Assembly (NCBI GenBank): GCA_021234155.1
Contig: JAJEKV010000013.1
Span: 16,595,877-16,659,876, forward strand
Length of the DNA: 64,000 nucleotides
Direction: 5' to 3'
Origin: Isoetes taiwanensis
Lineage: Eukaryota > Streptophyta > Lycopodiopsida > Isoetales > Isoetaceae
The position numbers and the translations under genes were made by a program. The notes below the pieces were generated by a model. The model was not told the DNA's origin. It was given only the letters and a program-made list of their open reading frames with translations, and made no database searches. Position 1 is the first letter of the stretch. Every line of letters starts with the position of its first letter. Below, piece after piece: positions 56,974 through 64,000 of the stretch.

Positions 56974-58579
56974 GCTTTCCAGCCTTCCTCCGGTTTTAAA
57001 GACAATAATGGCACAAGGTCTACAAACAAATTGAGAAGGCTGAATCCATTATTTTTTGAGAAAGAGCTTGTGTTAATCCAAATAGCATATTGAAAAGTGA
57101 GAAGGCTAACGTGTAGCAATGGCATTCTACCTTAATTTTGTAATTTCAAATGCAGATTACTAGTAGAAGGTATGGTATGCATATTTCTGCATTGTTGTTG
57201 CACAGTTGTTGCTGTTACAGAACATACACGGGCTCAAAACATGTACATGCATTAAGTTATCACCTGATGATCCAATTGGCTCCCTTTCTGTCTTTCCAAA
57301 GCATGATCAAAAAGAAGTTGAAATTGCAAATACAAAATAGACATGCAAACAGGACATAGACAGATTGGAAGTTGATACCTAGAAAAGTAGAGGTAGGCTG
57401 TTAAGTTTTGTGCTGCATAAGAAGGTTGCCAAGGAGATGTAAAAGAAGAATTTCTACTCTATGATGGATATAGATACTGGCACAGACAGCTAGGTTATGT
57501 AAACAAACCATTATGTGGAGATCGAAGGCTTATCATTCAAAGCCTCTTTAATCCATTTCTAGCAGCAGAAAACCATCCTTATTGTAGGCCAAAGTAACAA
57601 GCTAATGACAGATAGTTAAAATACTGAATGCATAAGGTACTCCCTTGTGTTTAATATACTTCAGGCACCAATGCCACCTATTTTCTCAAGTGCAAACTGC
57701 CAAATAAACAACAAAACATATTTTCAGTCCACTATTTGTTGCCATTTTCTCATTTATAAAATAGATTTCTTATGTACCTGGGCGCATTTCTGTAAACTGA
57801 AGTCTAGCCCCCATCCATGGACTACATAGTTCTAGAAACGACAATGGCAATAGCAAACTGTAAAGGAAGAAATAACTAGCCAAAATTTCCCTGCAAAACA
57901 TCCATTGTTGAAAATGGAAGATATCTACCTACTACCAATACCTGTATCAAATGACAAACACAACGCCAGGCTTTTTGCAAAAATACTGGCACCAAAATCT
58001 CCACAAACCTGCAAAAGTAAGAAACTCTTGTTATTGATTTTGTTCTCAGGGTTTTAGAAAGCTACGTGTTTGGATCAACAATCTCATGTATTGATAAAAA
58101 ACTAGAGACAAAACACTATGAGATGGAATTTACGAGATACTCATGTAGTCTATCCCCTGACACGACAACTGATTTTGTAACTAGTGCTTCCCAAAGCCCA
58201 TTCCATATCAACGGTCAAAGTTAACCCACAACAGAATTATGGCTTGCAAAGGAGCTCTTGCAACACTCAGCTTCTAAGATGCATCGAATAATTTACCTTC
58301 CCAAAGCATCCCAAATTGCAGCATGAAGTCAAAACAACGTTGAACGTAAACATGTCTATTAGAACTGATCAACTCCCAGAGGAAATGAAAAGCTTTTTTG
58401 TCTTCCCCATGTTGGATATATCACCATAAGCACATGAAAAGAGTTTTCTAAAGTTCAGTTTGACTAATAGAGGGAAACTCCAAGACCTGTTGTGGATTAT
58501 GTGCCGTAATTCAACTTAAACCACCCCCTAGCACTTGGGCCTCCACAAAGTACATGTATTTAATTGCTAATGTACTTAC
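56974..58579. other. No gene recognised
   Basis: Presumed 3' flank of the deaminase gene, then A+T-rich DNA with only short frames. Confidence 0.4.
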
Positions 58580-58937
58580 AATTAAAATCTCATGGTTTCC
58601 AGGATAGAGAACAACAGCTTTTGTAGGGGTCCCATCCAATAAAGGGACAGACCAATGCAGCCTGTATACAGCAACCATAAATTTCTTAGCCAATACAAAC
58701 AAACTACCGTATTGCAGCCAAAAGGAGCTTGACAAAATCTAACACCTAGAAAATGCAGTGATTAATTTAGCAAATGATTGCTAGTGTAAGTCCAACTGTG
58801 ATGCAAGCATGGAAAATGCAATCATCCTTTATGAAAAACCGTTGTTCCTCAAATAAAAAATACCGTTGTCCATGTTCTGTTTTCAATATGCATATAATCT
58901 CAGAGCGGCCTTGGGCTTCAGGAGGTATGATGAAGGC
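58580..58937 (-). pseudogene. Two exon-like segments, function unknown
   Basis: An 82-bp block (58661-58580, TATACAG acceptor, AATT/GTAAGT donor) encodes LHWSVPLLDGTPTKAVVLYP followed by GNHEILI. A block starting at 58937 after TTTGCAG encodes AFIIPPEAQGRSEIICILKT. Both look like real plant exons, but I cannot name the gene. They lie downstream (minus strand) of the anthranilate synthase exons but do not match that protein. Confidence 0.4.
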
Positions 58938-59104
58938 CTGCAAAGTATATATTAAGTTGAGTTGCATTTTGCAGTATTCTTATCACTAATGATTAAAACG
59001 GTTGCTACATAGAGACTACATTCAGCGGTAAAAAGTAAGGCATGACAGAAAAATGATGAACAATTAAGCCAAAGAATGTCTACCTGAAGTAAAAAAATAT
59101 CAGA

Positions 59105-59597
59105 TTTGAACAACCGTATCATCTTTAGGTGCACTAATGAAAGGTAACTTCTGGTTCTCCACGTGCTATATAGTGTCATATGAAAAATAACCAATCCATC
59201 TGACTGCAAAGATAAGCATATCAGATCAACTTGAAACCTCAAGACGAAAAAACGGGATTTCTATATGCTGATCTGAGCAACAGCTAACTTCAAACCCAAA
59301 ACTATGATTTAAAATGTGTTTATCTATCTGTGACATGAATTCGCAAGCTTAAGTTGCATTTCTACAATTGATGTAATAAGGGATAAATCTTACCACAACA
59401 GGCATTTGCCAAGCCTTGGGCCAGGACCGAATCCCATTTTTCTGTAATTCTCCATGGTGTTGCCATTGGATCTTTGGTAATCTCCTCCTTTCTAAATCCG
59501 TCTTCATAATTTAAGATTGTAAGATGATCTTGGGCAACTCTTTTAGAAGCTGGTCCATTATGGTGCCTACGGATTTTCAATCTAACATGAAAACGAT
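59105..59597 (-). pseudogene. Anthranilate synthase alpha subunit, two exons
   Basis: The exon at 59597-59394 encodes DHLTILNYEDGFRKEEITKD, PMATPWRITEKWDSVL and LANACCG, and ends at a GTG/GTAAGA donor. The next (from 59203, TTTGCAG acceptor) encodes RWIGYFSYDTI, a TAG, then HVENQKLPFISAPKDD. This order matches chorismate-binding anthranilate synthase alpha (first step of tryptophan synthesis, plastid): ...EEWNP...AFCGGWVGYFSYDTVRYVEKKKLPFS.APEDDR. The TAG at 59168-59166 replaces the conserved Arg. The C-terminal catalytic exons are not found. Decayed fragment. Confidence 0.75.
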
Positions 59598-62515
59598 CTT
59601 GAAAAACTACCAAACAGACAGATGTTTTCATAAAAACAAATAGTTAGACGCATGAAGCTTACCGCGATCTTTTAGAACAAAAATCACCATCTTAATGGCA
59701 GACCAGATCATATGTTGTCCATGTTTAAACAATCTGTAAAAGGGAAAAATTTGGCGAAATGGAAAAAAGACCTCAGGTAGCAAAATCAGAGAATGCTGGA
59801 AAATACCTTCATGTCCCTTCACCAGACAAACAAAATTTGAATGCAGAAAATGCCATTGACCAAGAACTCTGATCGAGGATACGAGACCGATTCAAACAAA
59901 CGCAGCCATGAAGCATAGGCTAGAAAAATGAACAATGGCTAACGATGCTGGAGGTCGGCCAGATCAAACTACCGCCGGCCATGGGCATCTAGCTTGAGAA
60001 AGGAAAACTTGAGAAAGGAAAATAAACAGGGAAAACAAAATGGCAAATGGAAAAAGGTTAGAACGATCAAGGCATCGATGGCGTCAGTGCCGCACGCAAG
60101 CAAGGCTGTAATCTCGTATCCCCCTGTTGCGGCTATCCTGCCGGAACAGCAACAACAAAACCCATTTGCCGACAGGAATTTCTAAACCCACATCTAAACC
60201 TGGCCCTTTAGAATCTGCACTTGGAGCTGGAAGCTGGATCACCCTTTTGCACCATATCGGGGAAAAATAAACGCTCAAATGCAGCATAGGGAGATCATTA
60301 GAGAGAAGTAATGCCAATCAGCTATCAAAGTTTTGCTGCAAGAACTATCTGGATATAGCATAAACGTTTTCTCTGTTTTGCACCATTTCTGCTATCAATC
60401 TGAAAAATATACACCTAAGACCATTTGTAGATCTTTCTCCAACCTTTCCAACGCATGTTCTCACACCGAAAATGGAGCTTGCTTATGGGAGTTATGCCCG
60501 TTTTTCTGATGAGGTCTAAAACAAATTTAAACTATCCTAAATTGAGCAACGAGCAAAAGAAAGGGACGCATCTAGAAATAGTGCGCACAGACGTAAGCTC
60601 TTGCACACAAGTCTTGGTTCGGGAAATTCCCCGGAACCATTACAACCTACCGTGCAAAATCGAAAAAAAGCAGGTTAACAAAAAGTTAACCGGTTCTCTC
60701 CCCGAACAAAACTACAGCTTTTTAGGAAAAAGGACGGTCTAAAAAAAAAGAGGGGGAAATTTTACCACGTAACATTATGTTTGTCGGATATTCCACGAAT
60801 ACCCATTTTCAAAATTTTCCTTTCTTATTTAGGTTTAGGGTAAGCGGCAGCGTTCACCAGAGAGGAGGCCGAAGAGCAGCAGATCTGGTACCATCGATCC
60901 TCCCAAGACCTGAGGCTGGAGAGGAGCAGAGTTATGCCGCTGGGTTGGAACTCATGGATCTCCCCAAGGCATTTGCCTATCGCATCTTTATAGCTCCACG
61001 GAGCACAGCCAGCTTTACCTGTCGATAAGCAAGAATATGTAAGCTTTTGGTGTGAGCATCGCCAAGTTGCATACTGGTGATGGGCGCTCTTAAAAATGTT
61101 GGCATGATCCATTTTGCCTCAGCAAATATAAGCTTCAACTTCATATTCTTCCTTTCTATTCCAGCAAAAAGGCCCAACGTGCCCATACTAAGTAAGGCTT
61201 GTTATACTGGGTTTTTTGTCATTGTTATTGCTTAGGATTTTCAATTCTTATGCTTTTTTTGCTTTCTTAGTTCTTGTTAATGAAAGAACAACACAGCTTT
61301 TGCTGCTGTGATACTTCTAAGATAATATGATACTACCCTTGATTTTCTGTAGACTGAACTGTGGACTGAAGCAGAACTGTAGACTGAAGCAGGGAAAGCG
61401 GGATTGTTTTTTTACATTCTGAGGATGTCCTATTTATTATTCATAGAATAATTGTTTGTTAGGATACTAGTGCTCTCAACTTTATGACTGCAGTGTAATG
61501 CACAAAATGCAGCAATATAAAATGCCTCTAAATCTAATGCAAATGGCTTTTACTTCTTCAGGTTAATTTTAATTCTTTGCAAAAGACATCACACCTTGGA
61601 GCTTGAAAGGACAAAACCAATATTTTACAAACGGTTGGACCAATGATAGGTTGAAGGGACTGAAAATGAGAGTGATCAGCATGTTGAAAGTGCTCAGCAT
61701 ATGAAGATTAACTTGATTTGGATTACTAAGTTTTATATAAACTTGCTGGCCTTCTCTACCATGTATAGTGTTTGTTATTGAAGCTGGTAATATTTCAAAT
61801 GCTACTGTTTTGTTGTTCAAGATACCAAGTCGTAATGGCAACAAAAGATACCAACTCCTAATGGTTTTTTTTAATGGTATTAGATGAGTATTATGGTATG
61901 TTTGATTTTAAAAAACTTGCTTCTTGGGATGGAATTTACAGGAAATGGTAGGTAAGACTTTAATTTGTAGGAAACTTGCTGGTTGCTTTCAAGTTTAGAG
62001 GAAATTGAAGGCAACATTTACCCAAAAGCAGGTTCCCCAAAAAAGCATAGGAAATTTTCCTTTGGTTAGTAAAAAATTTCCCGAACCAAGACACAAGTAC
62101 ACAAGTAGAACTGCCATCAAACTGTAGTTCCCACCTCATCATCAATGAATGCTGCCCGGCAGTGATTAACTAGAGATCTGATTATTCAAAACCCTCTTAG
62201 ATATTTCAAAAGCCTGGCCAGGTTAAATAAAGTTAACAAAATGGCGTCCAGTTGATATATGGCAAATGTTCCATATGACCCATCCATATTCACGCATTTG
62301 ATCCACAAAATGAACAAACTAGAATGCAGCCTAACCGCTTTAGAAAACTTACTAGCTAGAATAGCAAAGTAGAACAACTAGTCTCTAGTCTCTGCCACCA
62401 TAGATGCTTTGAATTCATTTGCCACGACCTGCCAAGACTTGCCACGACCTGCAAAAGCAACAAAAAACAATGCAACGGTGTGAGGGAAAGAGGAGCAAAA
62501 ATATCCGATAAAATA
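59598..62515. other. No gene recognised in ~2.9 kb
   Basis: Weak ORFs only: plus 60777-61028 (ELMDLPKAFAYRIFIAPRST) and minus 61569-61844. None matches a family. No strong repeats seen. Confidence 0.4.
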
Positions 62516-62519
62516 TCCC

Positions 62520-63065
62520 AACAATTTCTGTTGAATAAAATTGTCCCAACACTTTTGAAGGGACGACTGCCATGAAAGGTCTACCTCACTGTTCGTTTTG
62601 GAACTCAGAGATGTATAAGATGAAAATTTAGGCACAAATATAGCCTGTTCAAAATATATACCTGCAACAGATGTAAACACATTCTAAAACGCTTTCTTAT
62701 GAGAGGCAGAACATAACCTACTAATCATGTTGAAGACATATATCCAGAAGAGGTGGAAAAAGTAAATTGGGATCTCTTTTCGGCATGCAATTAAACAAGA
62801 AGACTGACATAAAGATAATGCATTTGCAAAACAAATTAGAGTTTCAGACCGCAAAGAAAAGACATTGAATGAAATAGACATACAAATACATAACATAAAT
62901 AGGTTTAGCGACACGGCGCATCAAGGTAGTTCTTCCTTTGTCGAGAATCCCTTGAATCGCACCATCCAAAGACATCGACTAATCTTGCCGAAAGCAAAAC
63001 CATTTTGCTGCAACCTCCATGCTTTCGGACTATGGGCTCCATCCAAGAAAAATGTCAAATCACCT
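62520..63065 (-). pseudogene. Folylpolyglutamate synthase, two exon pieces, frameshifted
   Basis: From 63065 the minus strand encodes GDLTFFLDGAHSP. A one-base deletion then shifts the frame from ESMEVAAKWFC (readable in the next frame) to KAWRLQQNG. LxFxLDGAHSPESMEA is a diagnostic motif of folylpolyglutamate synthase, which adds glutamate chains to folates. From 62644, after a GAACAG acceptor, it encodes AIFVPKFSSYTSLSS and VDLSWQSSLQKCWDNFIQQ, which match the conserved C-terminal block of the same enzyme (DLSWQ..LQ..W). Gene order and strand agree. N-terminal ATP-binding exons are absent, so this is a truncated pseudogene. Confidence 0.75.
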
Positions 63066-64000
63066 CTTGGGCAATTTAAAGAACTGGGCAAAATATCATT
63101 TACGATTTGTGCCCTCGCCTAATAGTTGTATATTTAATAAGCCCTTAATATAAGGTTCCGTAGACCGCCTCTCTCAAGGCCTAGATGAAGAAAAAAAAAA
63201 GGTAGTTCTCATCACCTCAAATACGATAGAACATGAACCATGAATGAAACAATTCACAACCCAAATGACTACCAACACTTTCCACCATATGAATATGTTG
63301 TTGTTTCCTTCTTTGTTTTGCCCAGAGTTAGACAGTTCAACAAATTAGACCTCGCATTTATATATCTCGATGGTCACCGGACAATCCTAGCTTTAATTTC
63401 CTATCAACTGGCCGAAGCAATTTCGAAGTCGATCCGAAGTTCAAGAAAGGCTTTAATTGAACATTTAACCATGGTGCGGTCGATTAGAAGATGCCAACCT
63501 ATTTCCCAAGCGGGGGTCGCCTTCAATCCCCTAGTCCATGCATCACCAAAGAATGAAAAGCGATACTGAGGGCGGATATCTTACTCGAGCTCCTTGTTTG
63601 CCTAAGGACCACCGACATGCCAAAATCAGTGAATGGTCCAAAAGAAAATGACCAGGAATTGAACCCGGTGGCAGTGTACGTCTTAGAACAGAGCTACGAT
63701 AGAAAATGAAGACAATCGATTAGAAATGCAACAAAAAGTAGCTCAATCTGGTTGTAGCTCCACCAAAAGGCTAAATCGAGTCTGAGAATTTCACTGTATC
63801 AACTGTCCGACCAGCAAATCCAAGATAGAAAGTTCACAGATTCGAAAAGCGTCCGGGTCCGACCAGCAAGTCACAAATTTGAACTGCCGGATGCCCCAAA
63901 TTGGAAAGCAGAGGGGGAAAAGAAATTGGGAGCACGTTGCAAGAGATCCTTTTCCCTTTCCAGAAATTTCGGGAACTTCTCTGGCTAAATCTTAACCATT
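63066..64000. other. No gene recognised at right edge
   Basis: A 109-codon plus ORF (63240-63569) has no family match. GTCCGACCAGCAA is doubled at 63806 and 63854. Further FPGS exons, if present, should lie to the right on the minus strand, but I do not see them. Confidence 0.4.

Overview
The window looks like repeat-rich, gene-poor nuclear DNA of a land plant. GT-AG introns, A+T-rich intergenic DNA and exons of plant-type proteins (caffeoyl-CoA O-methyltransferase, chloroplast dicarboxylate translocator, XBAT-type ankyrin/RING, BRUTUS-type RING, MscS-like channel, CBSCBSPB protein, plastid ketoacyl-ACP synthase) all point that way. The species cannot be fixed; a non-flowering lineage or a low-recombination chromosome region is a guess. 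No bacterial-style operons, rRNA genes or CRISPR arrays are present.

Layout. 1-4482: four tandem copies of a ~1.13 kb satellite. 4483-8190: composite repeat DNA with a palindromic block, pyrimidine and poly-T tracts, a CpG-dense block, a three-copy repeat carrying a tRNA B-box-like motif, and an LTR-like stretch ending in a tRNA-Met primer-binding-like site. 8200-11353: exon-like ORFs of unknown function, then a 201-bp tandem duplication split by a 5'-truncated LINE. 13000-17460: a MITE-like repeat, a dicarboxylate translocator exon, and the most interesting intact gene, a 478-codon Rep-class HUH endonuclease resembling Replitron-type transposon proteins, followed by a second ORF. 17480-22800: dispersed repeats, a copia-like PBS and nested duplications.

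24000-45200 is a graveyard of gene pieces, nearly all on the minus strand: MscS-like channel, MSI-type WD40, BRUTUS-type RING, ketoacyl-ACP synthase, CBSCBSPB, an LRR, XBAT34/35-type ankyrin and a CAP10-type glycosyltransferase, plus one CCoAOMT exon on the plus strand and a LINE. Splice sites are kept, so the copies are DNA-level, but several carry stops or frameshifts. A ~40-bp motif recurs beside two of these clusters. 45200-54500 is dominated by dispersed repeats, two arrays of degenerate GAATCT units and an unusual reverse-transcriptase fragment.

55116-56973 holds the best conventional gene: a multi-exon deoxycytidylate (dCMP) deaminase whose catalytic exons are tandemly duplicated, one copy being broken. 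58500-63100 carries decayed minus-strand pieces of anthranilate synthase alpha and folylpolyglutamate synthase.

The genes do not form a pathway. The shared theme is mobile-element activity and repeated capture or duplication of gene segments, followed by decay.
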